Assembly (NCBI GenBank): GCA_013298245.1
Contig: JAAFHD010000283.1
Span: 1-5,111 of the forward strand
DNA: 5,111 nt
Source: Alphaproteobacteria bacterium
GTDB lineage: Bacteria > Pseudomonadota > Alphaproteobacteria > Acetobacterales > Acetobacteraceae
Reading direction: 5' to 3'
The first letter of the stretch is position 1; each line of letters opens with the position of its first letter. Below the pieces are notes generated by a model. It saw nothing but the letters and a program-made list of their open reading frames with translations, ran no database searches and was not told the DNA's origin. Positions 1 through 5,111 of the stretch are shown here, in pieces. The translations under genes were made by a program, and so were the position numbers.

Positions 1-1
1 T

Positions 2-502
2 GCCACCGCCGCCGGCATCCCCGCCATCACCGCGATCTACGCCCACTGGGTCACGCACGGCCTCGCCAGCTTCGAATACGCCCCGCCCGACGCGCCCGAA
101 ATGCAGCACCGCCAGGCCGCCATCCTCGGCGCCGGCTACCCCTATCTGGTCGCGCAATCGCAGGGCCGCGTCATCGGCTACGCCTATGCCTCCGCGTACC
201 GCGCGCGCTCCGCCTACCGCTTCGCCGTCGAGAACAGCATCTATGTGGCACCCGACGCGCAACGCGGCGGCACCGCCCGCGCGCTGCTCGCAGCCCTGAT
301 CGACGCCTGCACCACACGCGGCTTCCGCCTGATGGTCGCCGTCATCGGCGACAGCGCCAACGCGCCCTCCATCGGCCTGCACGCCGCGATGGGTTTCGCG
401 CATGCCGGCCTGCTGCCCGGCATCGGCTGGAAGCACGACCGCTGGGTGGACAGCGTGCTGATGACGCGCGCGCTCGGCGCAGGCAGAAGCACCGCCCCCT
501 GA
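2..502 (+). CDS. GNAT N-acetyltransferase, phosphinothricin/methionine sulfoximine type (5' partial)
   Basis: Predicted cytoplasmic acetyl-CoA-dependent N-acetyltransferase of the PAT/MddA branch of the GNAT superfamily, whose members acetylate the amino group of phosphinothricin, methionine sulfoximine or similar compounds. The reading frame is open from base 2 and gives 166 visible residues. The N-terminal text (IPAITAIYAHWVTHGLASFEY, visible residues about 6-26) matches the usual family start, so probably only about ten residues are missing; the ATG at 101 would delete this conserved part and is not the true start. The acetyl-CoA loop is QRGGTA (visible residues 87-92, fitting Q-x-x-G-x-G/A). 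The family-typical AVIGDSANAPSIGLH stretch lies at about 112-126, followed by GRWVDSVLM-like DRWVDSVLM near the C terminus. Its stop directly abuts the convergent glpD stop. The family assignment is firm; the exact substrate is inference. Confidence 0.9.
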   Translation, partial: ATAAGIPAITAIYAHWVTHGLASFEYAPPDAPEMQHRQAAILGAGYPYLVAQSQGRVIGYAYASAYRARSAYRFAVENSIYVAPDAQRGGTARALLAALIDACTTRGFRLMVAVIGDSANAPSIGLHAAMGFAHAGLLPGIGWKHDRWVDSVLMTRALGAGRSTAP

Positions 503-1945
503 TCAGCCCAGCCGCGCCACCAGCGCCTGGCGCTCCGCCGCACTCATGTGCAGCCCGAGCTTGCTGCGGCGCCACAGCACATCCTCTGCCGTCACGGCCC
601 ATTCGCGCTCGCGCATCCATTGCAACTCGCGCTCCGTCAGCCCCGCGCCGAGATCCGCGCCGAGATCACCGCCCAACACCTCCGGCAACTCGCCGCCATG
701 CCGGCGTACCAGCCGCGCGATATGCGGCGCGGCGGGGAAACGCCGCGCCATCTCGGCCTCGAACGCCGCCAAGGTCATGCCGCCGAGATCACCGCCGGGC
801 AGCGTGGCACCTGCCGTCCATGGCGTGCCGGCGCGGCCCAACGCGCCACAGATCATGCCCGTCGCGTCCTCCGCCAGGCGGCGAAAAGTGGTGATCTTGC
901 CGCCATAGATGTTCAGCAACGGCGCCGCCTTGTCGTCCAGCTTCAGCACATAGTCGCGCGTGATCGCCGAGGGATCATCCGTGCCGTCATCGAACAGTGG
1001 CCGCACGCCGGAATAGCGCCAGACGATATCGGCTGTGGTCACCGGCTTGCGGAATTGGCGCGACACCGCGGCGCAGAGATATTCCGCCTCTTCGTCGGTG
1101 CAATGCGCGGTGGCGGGGTCGCCCTCATGCGGCACATCGGTGGTGCCGATCAGGCTGAATTTTTGCTCGTAGGGAATGACGAAGACAACGCGGCGGTCGT
1201 CGTTCTGCAGGATGTAGGCTTGGTCGCCCTGATACAGCGCGGGCACCACGATATGGCTGCCGCGGATCAACCGCACGCGGCCCTCGGCCTGCGCATGCGC
1301 GGCGTCCAGCGCCTGCGCGACCCAGGGGCCGGCGGCGTTCACGATGCCGCGCGTGGTGATGCGCGTGCCGTCCGACAGCGTGACATCCCAATGCTTTGCG
1401 TGGCGCGTCGCTTCGGTGAACGCGATCCGCGTGCGCACGACGGCGCCACGCGCCACCGCATCGCGCGCGTTCAGCAGCACCAGGCGGCTGTCTTCCACCC
1501 AGGCATCCGAATAGGCGAAGCCATGCGTGATGGCGGGCGACAAAGGCGCGCCAAAAGGATGCGTCGCGGTGCGGAAGGATTCGGCTGCCGGCAGCGTCAC
1601 GCGCTTCGCCAGATGGTCGTAGAGAAACAGCCCCAGCCGGATCATCCAGCGCGGCCGCATCTCCGGCCGGTGCGGCAGCGCGAAGCGCATCGGCCAGATG
1701 ATGTGTGGTGCTGCGCGCAGCAGCACTTCGCGTTCGGCCAGCGCCTCGCGCACCAGGCGGAATTCGTAGTGCTCCAGATAGCGTAGCCCGCCATGGATGA
1801 GCTTTGACGAGGATGACGACGTGGCCTGCGCCAGGTCGCCCTTCTCCACCAGCAGCACGCGCTGCCCGCGGCCGGCGGCGTCACGCGCAATGCCCGCGCC
1901 ATTCACGCCGCCGCCGATCACCAGGATGTCATGATCTGTGTTCAC
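503..1945 (-). CDS. glpD: Aerobic glycerol-3-phosphate dehydrogenase (FAD, quinone-linked)
   Basis: Oxidises sn-glycerol 3-phosphate to dihydroxyacetone phosphate and passes electrons through FAD to membrane quinone, as a peripheral inner-membrane enzyme of glycerol and phospholipid-glycerol catabolism. The 480-residue product (E. coli GlpD has 501) is collinear with GlpD. It has the FAD dinucleotide fold [21 protein letters not shown] (residues 7-27), the [22 protein letters not shown] block (41-62), [11 protein letters not shown] (225-235), the YSGVRPL block (311-317, Arg315), SAITRDY (326-332, Arg330), [13 protein letters not shown] (347-359, Lys350) and the C-terminal [16 protein letters not shown] region (449-464). 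Arg55, Arg315, Arg330 and Lys350 line up by eye with E. coli Arg54, Arg317, Arg332 and Lys354. The open frame extends 176 codons upstream across the opposite gene, but the family start and a GGAG five bases upstream fix the GTG at 1945. No glpK, glpF or glpR is visible. Transcribed divergently from the iorAB-sox genes. Confidence 0.96.
   Translation of the reverse strand: MNTDHDILVIGGGVNGAGIARDAAGRGQRVLLVEKGDLAQATSSSSSKLIHGGLRYLEHYEFRLVREALAEREVLLRAAPHIIWPMRFALPHRPEMRPRWMIRLGLFLYDHLAKRVTLPAAESFRTATHPFGAPLSPAITHGFAYSDAWVEDSRLVLLNARDAVARGAVVRTRIAFTEATRHAKHWDVTLSDGTRITTRGIVNAAGPWVAQALDAAHAQAEGRVRLIRGSHIVVPALYQGDQAYILQNDDRRVVFVIPYEQKFSLIGTTDVPHEGDPATAHCTDEEAEYLCAAVSRQFRKPVTTADIVWRYSGVRPLFDDGTDDPSAITRDYVLKLDDKAAPLLNIYGGKITTFRRLAEDATGMICGALGRAGTPWTAGATLPGGDLGGMTLAAFEAEMARRFPAAPHIARLVRRHGGELPEVLGGDLGADLGAGLTERELQWMREREWAVTAEDVLWRRSKLGLHMSAAERQALVARLG
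644..667. repeat. Perfect 12-bp tandem duplication inside glpD
   Basis: CGCGCCGAGATC occurs twice head to tail (644-655 and 656-667). It is in frame and encodes the doubled Asp-Leu-Gly-Ala at GlpD residues about 427-434, in the C-terminal domain away from the catalytic motifs. A related 15-base stretch, GCCGAGATCACCGCC, is present at both 659-673 and 782-796 and encodes a second Gly-Gly-Asp-Leu-Gly. It looks like a neutral slippage product in a surface loop. Confidence 0.8.
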
Positions 1946-1950
1946 ACGCT

Positions 1951-1954
1951 CTCC
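1951..1954 (-). promoter_or_regulatory. Ribosome binding site of glpD
   Basis: The minus strand reads GGAG-AGCGT-GTG, a five-base gap to the GTG start. This decides the start among many in-frame upstream GTG/ATG codons, because the open frame continues antisense through the whole iorA-like gene. Confidence 0.75.
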
Positions 1955-1956
1955 AT

Positions 1957-1972
1957 GCCGTTTTGTGACGGC
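1957..1972. repeat. Small inverted repeat upstream of glpD
   Basis: GCCGT-TTTGTG-ACGGC gives a perfect 5-bp stem with a 6-base loop, ending two bases before the glpD ribosome binding site on the minus strand. It could be a weak leader hairpin or half-site pair for a repressor, but at this length chance is a real alternative in G+C-rich DNA. Confidence 0.3.
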
Positions 1973-1985
1973 CGCGCCAAGACGC

Positions 1986-2015
1986 TTGCGCGCGGCGCCT
2001 ACGCGCACAGATACT
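1986..2015 (+). promoter_or_regulatory. Candidate sigma70-type promoter for the iorAB-sox genes
   Basis: TTGCGC (1986-1991) and GATACT (2010-2015) are separated by 18 bases and match the -35 and -10 consensus at 3/6 and 4/6 positions. This would place a transcript start near 2021-2023, only about 20 bases before the iorA-like ATG. It is the best plus-strand candidate I could find in the 96-bp divergent gap, and the match is weak. Confidence 0.3.
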
Positions 2016-2035
2016 CTCCACAACCAATGTGGGAG
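2016..2035 (+). promoter_or_regulatory. Possible hairpin overlapping the iorA-like ribosome binding site
   Basis: CCACA (2018-2022) and TGTGG (2028-2032) are complementary with an ACCAA loop. With one bulged G at 2033 the stem extends, pairing CTC at 2016-2018 with GAG at 2033-2035. The right arm includes the first bases of the GGGAGG ribosome binding site, so the folded leader would partly hide it. The stem is short and the effect is inference. Confidence 0.3.
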
Positions 2036-2036
2036 G
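2031..2036 (+). promoter_or_regulatory. Ribosome binding site of the iorA-like gene
   Basis: GGGAGG lies five bases before the ATG at 2042. It selects this start over the in-frame upstream ATG at 1931, which would overlap the glpD start and add 37 residues of non-family sequence. Confidence 0.8.
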
Positions 2037-2041
2037 CCGAG

Positions 2042-2500
2042 ATGGCAAGGCTCAATGTCAATGGGCGCGTGGTTGAAGTGAATGCGTCGGCGGATACGCC
2101 GCTGCTCTGGGCGCTGCGCGACCATGTCGGGCTGACCGGCACGAAATATGGCTGCGGCGTCGCCGCCTGCGGCGCCTGCACGGTGCATGTGGACGGCGTT
2201 GCGATGCGCGCCTGCGCCATGCCGATTTCGGCGATCACGCCCGAACAAAGGATCGTGACGATCGAGGGCCTCTCGCCCGACGGCAACCACCCGGTGCAAC
2301 GCGCCTGGCGCGCGCTGGACGTGCCGCAATGCGGCTACTGCCAGTCCGGCATGATCATGGCCGCGGCCGCGCTGCTGGCCGAAAAGCCGCGCCCGACCGA
2401 CGCCGAAATCGACGAAGCCATGAGCAACATTTGCCGCTGTGGCACCTACAACCGCGTGCGCGCTGGCATCCACCAGGCCGCGCGCGGCACGGCCGGCTGA
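2042..2500 (+). CDS. iorA: Isoquinoline 1-oxidoreductase-type molybdenum hydroxylase, small [2Fe-2S] subunit
   Basis: Small electron-transfer subunit of a xanthine oxidase-family molybdenum hydroxylase; it passes electrons from the molybdenum centre through two [2Fe-2S] clusters to an external acceptor. The 152-residue length is usual for the family. The N-terminal plant-ferredoxin-like domain has Cys38, Cys43, Cys46 and Cys58 (in [13 protein letters not shown] and the following RAC). The C-terminal helical domain has Cys97, Cys100, Cys131 and Cys133 (in [10 protein letters not shown] and CRCGTYNRV), so all eight cluster ligands are present. It has no signal peptide of its own; if the complex is exported, it would travel folded with the large subunit. 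It sits 11 bases before the large-subunit gene. The symbol is by family resemblance only; the substrate need not be isoquinoline. Confidence 0.93.
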   Translation: MARLNVNGRVVEVNASADTPLLWALRDHVGLTGTKYGCGVAACGACTVHVDGVAMRACAMPISAITPEQRIVTIEGLSPDGNHPVQRAWRALDVPQCGYCQSGMIMAAAALLAEKPRPTDAEIDEAMSNICRCGTYNRVRAGIHQAARGTAG

Positions 2501-2506
2501 GGGAGG
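2501..2506 (+). promoter_or_regulatory. Ribosome binding site of the iorB-like gene
   Basis: GGGAGG starts immediately after the iorA-like stop and lies five bases before the ATG at 2512. It repeats the site and spacing used by the iorA-like gene, which supports similar translation of both subunits. It also rules out the upstream part of the open frame (from 2329), which merely overlaps the small subunit out of frame. Confidence 0.8.
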
Positions 2507-2511
2507 ACGCG

Positions 2512-4659
2512 ATGAGCATCACCATGAAACGCCGCAACGCCTTCAAGGCCGCCGGCGCCGTCCTTCTGGGTTTTCATATCCCGACCGCCGACGCGCAGGC
2601 GCAGGCCGTGCCCGAGGTCAACGCCTGGGTCGTGATCCACCCCGATGACCGCGTCGTGATGCGCATGGCGCGCAGCGAAATGGGCCAGGGCACGCGCACG
2701 GGCCTGGCGCAAATGCTGGCCGAGGAACTGCATTGCGACTGGGCGCGCATCACCACCGAATACGTCACACCCGGCCAGAGCCTGGCGCGCAACCGCGCCT
2801 GGGGGAATTTCCTGACCGCCGGCAGCCAGGGCATTCGCCAAAGCCAGGATATCGTGCGCCGTGGCGGGGCCGCCGCGCGCGTGATGCTGGTGCAGGCGGC
2901 GGCCACGCAGTGGGGCGTGGATGCGGCGCAATGCACGGCGCGCAACAGCGTCATCACGCACACGCCGAGTGGGCGCACGCTGCGTTATGGGCAGGTGGCG
3001 GAAGCGGCGTCGCGCCTGACACCGCCGGCGAATATCACGCTGAAGGAACCGCGCGAGTGGACGGTGATCGGCCAATCCGTGCCACGCCTGGACACGGCGG
3101 CGAAGACCAATGGCAGCCTGGTGTTCGGCTCGGATTTGAAGATGCCGGGGATGCTGGTTGCGGTGCCGAAGCGCTGCCCGGTCTTCGGCGGGCGCGTGGC
3201 CAGCTTCGATGCGGCGGCCGTGCGCGGCATGCCCGGCGTGCGCCATGTGCTGCAGGTGGGCGAGAGTGCCGTGGCCGTCGTGGCCGACACCTTCTGGCAG
3301 GCCAAGACTGCGCTGGATGCGCTGCCGGTGCGCTGGGATGGCGGCGAGAATGCGCGCGTGCAGCAGGCCACCATCGAGGCGCAGCTGAATGAGGGGCTGA
3401 CCGCCACCGAAGCCTTCGTCGGCAACAGCAATGGCGATGCGCGCGCAGCGATCGCCGGCGCCGCGCGGCGCATCGAGGCGACCTACTCCTACCCCTTCCA
3501 GAACCACGCACCGATGGAGCCGATGAACGCGACCGTGGTCTGGACCGCCGCGCGCTGCGATGTCTGGTGCCCGACGCAGAATGGCGAGGCGGCGCTGGTC
3601 ACCACCGCACAAGCCGCGGGCCTGCCGCAGAACCAATGCGATGTGCATCGCGTGGATTTGGGCGGTGGTTTCGGCCGTCGCACCACGCATGATTGGCTGG
3701 CCGATGCGGTGCTGATCGCGCGGCAGATTCCGGGCGTGCCGATCAAGACCATGTGGACCCGCGAGGAAGACATGGTGCAGGGCCGCTACCACCCGATCAC
3801 CAAGGCGCGCATGACCGCGGGCCTCGATGCGCAGGGTGAAATCACCGGGCTGCATATGCGCATTTCCGGGCAGTCGATCCTGTCCTTCGTGTTCCCCACG
3901 GCGTTGCAGAATGGGCGTGACCCGGTGCAGTTCCAGGGGCTGAATGCGGGCGGGACGGAAGGCGCGATCGGGTATTCCTTCCCGAACCTGCTGATCGACC
4001 ATGCGATGCGCAACACGCATGTGCCGCCGCATTTCTGGCGCGGTGTGAATCACAACCAGAACGCGATCTATCTGGAGTGCTTCCTGGATGAAATCGCGCA
4101 TGCGACCAACCAGGACCCGCTGGCGCTGCGGCGCAAGCTGATGGCCAATCATCCGCGGCATTTGGCAGTGCTGAATGCGGTGGCCGATCGCATCGGTTGG
4201 ACCACGCCGCCGCCGGCGGGGCGGCATCGCGGCATCGCGCAGCAGATGGGTTTTGGCAGCTATGTGGCGGCGGCGACCGAGGTGTCGGTCGATGCGTCGG
4301 GGCGGTTGAAGGTGCATCGCATTGTCGCCGCCACGGATTGCGGCGTGGCGGTGAACCCGCGGCAGATCGAGATGCAGGTGGAGGGCAGCTTCTCCTATGG
4401 CCTGTCCGCGCTGCTGTATGGCGCCTGCACGGTGAAGGATGGCGCGATCGAACAGACCAATTTCGACAGCTACAACGTGCTGCGCATCGATGAGATGCCG
4501 CAGGTGGAGACCATCGTCATGCCCTCCGGCGGGTTCTGGGGTGGCGTGGGCGAACCGACGATCATGGTGGCGGCACCCGCGGTGCTGAACGCGATCTTCG
4601 CCGCGACCGGCAAGCGCATTCGCGATGTGCCGTTGCAGGGGCAGGATTTGCGCCGCTGA
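2512..4659 (+). CDS. iorB: Isoquinoline 1-oxidoreductase-type molybdenum hydroxylase, large Mo-cofactor subunit, Tat-exported
   Basis: Catalytic subunit that hydroxylates N-heterocycles or oxidises aldehydes using water oxygen at a molybdopterin (in this family usually cytosine dinucleotide) centre. The 715 residues begin with a twin-arginine signal: KRRNAFK (6-12, Arg7-Arg8), a hydrophobic stretch and GFHIP, with Ala-x-Ala sites at about 28-32; periplasmic location is therefore likely. Family motifs are SEMGQGTRTGLAQMLAEEL (55-73), the core fold KTNGSLVFGSDLKMPGML (198-215), NHAPMEPMNATVVW (331-344), the cofactor loop DLGGGFGRR (382-390), HFWRGVNHNQNAIYLECFLDE (508-528) and GGFWGGVGEP (673-682). 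Glu681 in GVGEP is the expected catalytic glutamate. No C-terminal haem domain is present, unlike NicB of Pseudomonas putida, so a separate cytochrome would be needed. ATG at 2524 is an alternative start that keeps the Tat motif. Its stop overlaps the presumed soxX start. Substrate unknown. Confidence 0.94.
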   Translation: MSITMKRRNAFKAAGAVLLGFHIPTADAQAQAVPEVNAWVVIHPDDRVVMRMARSEMGQGTRTGLAQMLAEELHCDWARITTEYVTPGQSLARNRAWGNFLTAGSQGIRQSQDIVRRGGAAARVMLVQAAATQWGVDAAQCTARNSVITHTPSGRTLRYGQVAEAASRLTPPANITLKEPREWTVIGQSVPRLDTAAKTNGSLVFGSDLKMPGMLVAVPKRCPVFGGRVASFDAAAVRGMPGVRHVLQVGESAVAVVADTFWQAKTALDALPVRWDGGENARVQQATIEAQLNEGLTATEAFVGNSNGDARAAIAGAARRIEATYSYPFQNHAPMEPMNATVVWTAARCDVWCPTQNGEAALVTTAQAAGLPQNQCDVHRVDLGGGFGRRTTHDWLADAVLIARQIPGVPIKTMWTREEDMVQGRYHPITKARMTAGLDAQGEITGLHMRISGQSILSFVFPTALQNGRDPVQFQGLNAGGTEGAIGYSFPNLLIDHAMRNTHVPPHFWRGVNHNQNAIYLECFLDEIAHATNQDPLALRRKLMANHPRHLAVLNAVADRIGWTTPPPAGRHRGIAQQMGFGSYVAAATEVSVDASGRLKVHRIVAATDCGVAVNPRQIEMQVEGSFSYGLSALLYGACTVKDGAIEQTNFDSYNVLRIDEMPQVETIVMPSGGFWGGVGEPTIMVAAPAVLNAIFAATGKRIRDVPLQGQDLRR
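4643..4646 (+). promoter_or_regulatory. Candidate ribosome binding site of soxX
   Basis: AGGA within GGGGCAGGA, inside the last codons of the iorB-like gene, lies nine bases before the CTG at 4656. The alternative TTG (4668) and GTG (4671) starts have no comparable site at normal distance, which favours the CTG. Confidence 0.45.
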
Positions 4660-5075
4660 AGTGGCTGTTGGTGCTGCTGGCCAGCGCTGCGGCGGCACAG
4701 ACCGTGCCGTTCGTGGTGCGGGATGACGCGATCGAAGCGCCGCTTGCCGGCCTGGTGGGCGATGCGGCGCGCGGCAGCGTGGTGGTCCGCAACCGGGAGA
4801 CGGCGAATTGCCTGATCTGCCACGCCATCCCTGATGCGCGGGAGCGTTTCATGGGTGATGTGGGGCCGTCGCTGGAAGGGGTTGGCAGTCGGCTCTCACA
4901 GGGCCAGATCAGGCTACGCGTGGTGGACCCGACGCTGTTGAATGAGGCCAGCGTGATGCCGGCCTATCATCGGGTGGCGCGGCTGGTGCGGGTGGATGCG
5001 CGGTTTCGCGGCCAGCCGGTTTTGAATGCGCAGGAGGTGGAAGATGTCGTCGCCTATCTCGCCACGCTTCGCTGA
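4656..5075 (+). CDS. soxX: Sulfur oxidation c-type cytochrome SoxX
   Basis: Monohaem periplasmic cytochrome that pairs with SoxA; the SoxXA complex attaches thiosulfate oxidatively to the SoxYZ carrier. The mature part follows SoxX closely: one haem site CLICH (Cys52, Cys55, His56) within ETANCLICHAIPD, then GDVGPSLEGVGSRLS (67-81), VVDPTLLNEASVMPAYHR (89-106, Met101 the expected distal haem ligand), FRGQPVLNAQEVEDVVAYLATL (117-138). No ATG, GTG or TTG occurs in frame upstream of 4668. I prefer the CTG at 4656: it gives the Sec signal MKWLLVLLASAAAAQ with a lysine, has an AGGA nine bases upstream, and overlaps the iorB-like stop as CTGA. TTG 4668 or GTG 4671 would give a signal without a positive charge; automated callers may still choose them. 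Product 139 residues from CTG. Overlaps the next gene by 32 bases. Identity is firm, start uncertain. Confidence 0.92.
   Translation: MKWLLVLLASAAAAQTVPFVVRDDAIEAPLAGLVGDAARGSVVVRNRETANCLICHAIPDARERFMGDVGPSLEGVGSRLSQGQIRLRVVDPTLLNEASVMPAYHRVARLVRVDARFRGQPVLNAQEVEDVVAYLATLR
5032..5038 (+). promoter_or_regulatory. Ribosome binding site of the gene following soxX
   Basis: AGGAGGT, an almost perfect anti-16S match, sits inside the 3' end of soxX six bases (counting from AGGAGG) before the ATG at 5044. It is the strongest such site in the window and is the main evidence that the next gene begins inside soxX. Confidence 0.75.
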
Positions 5076-5111
5076 AACATCGCGGCGCGTCGTGCTGCTG
5101 CTTCCGGTCGC
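5044..5111 (+). CDS. N-terminal fragment of a Tat-exported protein, probably SoxY (3' partial)
   Basis: An open frame from ATG 5044 runs off the window end without a stop and gives 22 residues, MSSPISPRFAETSRRVVLLLPV. It has the AGGAGGT ribosome binding site and overlaps soxX by 32 bases in another frame. SRRVVLL (residues 13-19) fits the twin-arginine consensus S-R-R-x-hydrophobic-hydrophobic, followed by a hydrophobic run. SoxY, the thiosulfate carrier subunit, is known to be Tat-exported and commonly follows soxX in sox operons, so this is the likely identity. None of the SoxY core or its C-terminal GGCG swinging arm is visible, so the name rests on position and signal only. Confidence 0.6.
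   Translation, partial: MSSPISPRFAETSRRVVLLLPV

Noticed and set aside
522..534. AGCGC-CTG-GCGCT inverted repeat near the glpD 3' end, considered as a terminator
   Set aside because: It lies within glpD codons, has only a 5-bp stem and no T-tract on either strand.
548..1786. 412-codon plus-strand open frame opposite glpD
   Set aside because: Low-complexity His/Arg/Gln-rich translation with no family signal; glpD on the other strand is unambiguous.
1931..2041. Upstream ATG start for the iorA-like gene, adding 37 residues
   Set aside because: The extra residues do not resemble the family, there is no ribosome binding site, and it would overlap the glpD coding start.
1946..2473. 176-codon upstream extension of the glpD frame
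   Set aside because: It runs antisense through the iorA-like gene and has no GlpD-like sequence; the GTG at 1945 has a good ribosome binding site and the correct family N terminus.
2446..4698. 750-codon open frame on the minus strand opposite the iorB-like gene
   Set aside because: Composition is rich in His, Arg and Ala with no recognisable motif, and it lies exactly antisense to a gene with full family motifs; this is a common G+C-rich shadow.
4656..5075. The cytochrome as a dedicated third subunit of the molybdenum hydroxylase rather than SoxX
   Set aside because: The conserved VMPAYHR and FRGQPVLNAQEVEDVVAYL regions are specific to SoxX, and a probable soxY follows; sharing electrons with the hydroxylase remains possible but is not its primary identity.
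1..5111. CRISPR arrays, tRNA/rRNA genes, insertion sequences, riboswitches
   Set aside because: No regularly spaced repeats, cloverleaf-like segment, transposase or terminal inverted repeats seen; nearly all bases are accounted for by protein genes.

Overview
The window is gene-dense, very G+C-rich DNA (roughly two thirds G+C by eye) with Shine-Dalgarno-led genes, short or negative intergenic gaps and E. coli-like GlpD, Sox and IorAB protein families. This fits a proteobacterium. An aerobic, sulfur-oxidising alphaproteobacterium (for example Rhodospirillales/Acetobacteraceae) is my best guess, but that placement is inference and no rRNA or marker gene is present.

Left part (1-1945): a GNAT N-acetyltransferase of the phosphinothricin/methionine-sulfoximine type reads rightward and lacks only its first few codons. 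It converges on a complete aerobic glycerol-3-phosphate dehydrogenase gene (glpD, minus strand, GTG start at 1945). The two stop codons abut with no spacer and together form the palindrome TGATCA.

Centre (1946-2041): a 96-bp divergent region separates glpD from the rightward operon. It holds a strong ribosome binding site for each gene, a weak sigma70-like candidate promoter for the rightward genes, and two small inverted repeats, one of which overlaps the rightward ribosome binding site.

Right part (2042-5111): four tightly packed rightward genes. The first two encode a molybdenum hydroxylase of the isoquinoline 1-oxidoreductase type: a 152-residue two-[2Fe-2S] subunit (iorA-like) and a 715-residue molybdopterin-binding subunit (iorB-like) with a twin-arginine signal. 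The third encodes SoxX, the monohaem c-type cytochrome of the thiosulfate-oxidising SoxXA complex, and appears to start at a CTG that overlaps the iorB stop. The fourth is cut by the window end, starts inside soxX behind an almost perfect ribosome binding site, and shows a twin-arginine motif; by position it is probably soxY.

All products of the rightward operon are expected to be periplasmic redox proteins. The most interesting point is the close, translationally coupled linkage of an IorAB-type molybdenum hydroxylase to the start of a sox operon. The hydroxylase could feed electrons into c-type cytochromes alongside the Sox system, or it could be an unrelated passenger; the sequence alone does not decide. 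I found no CRISPR array, tRNA, rRNA or mobile element.
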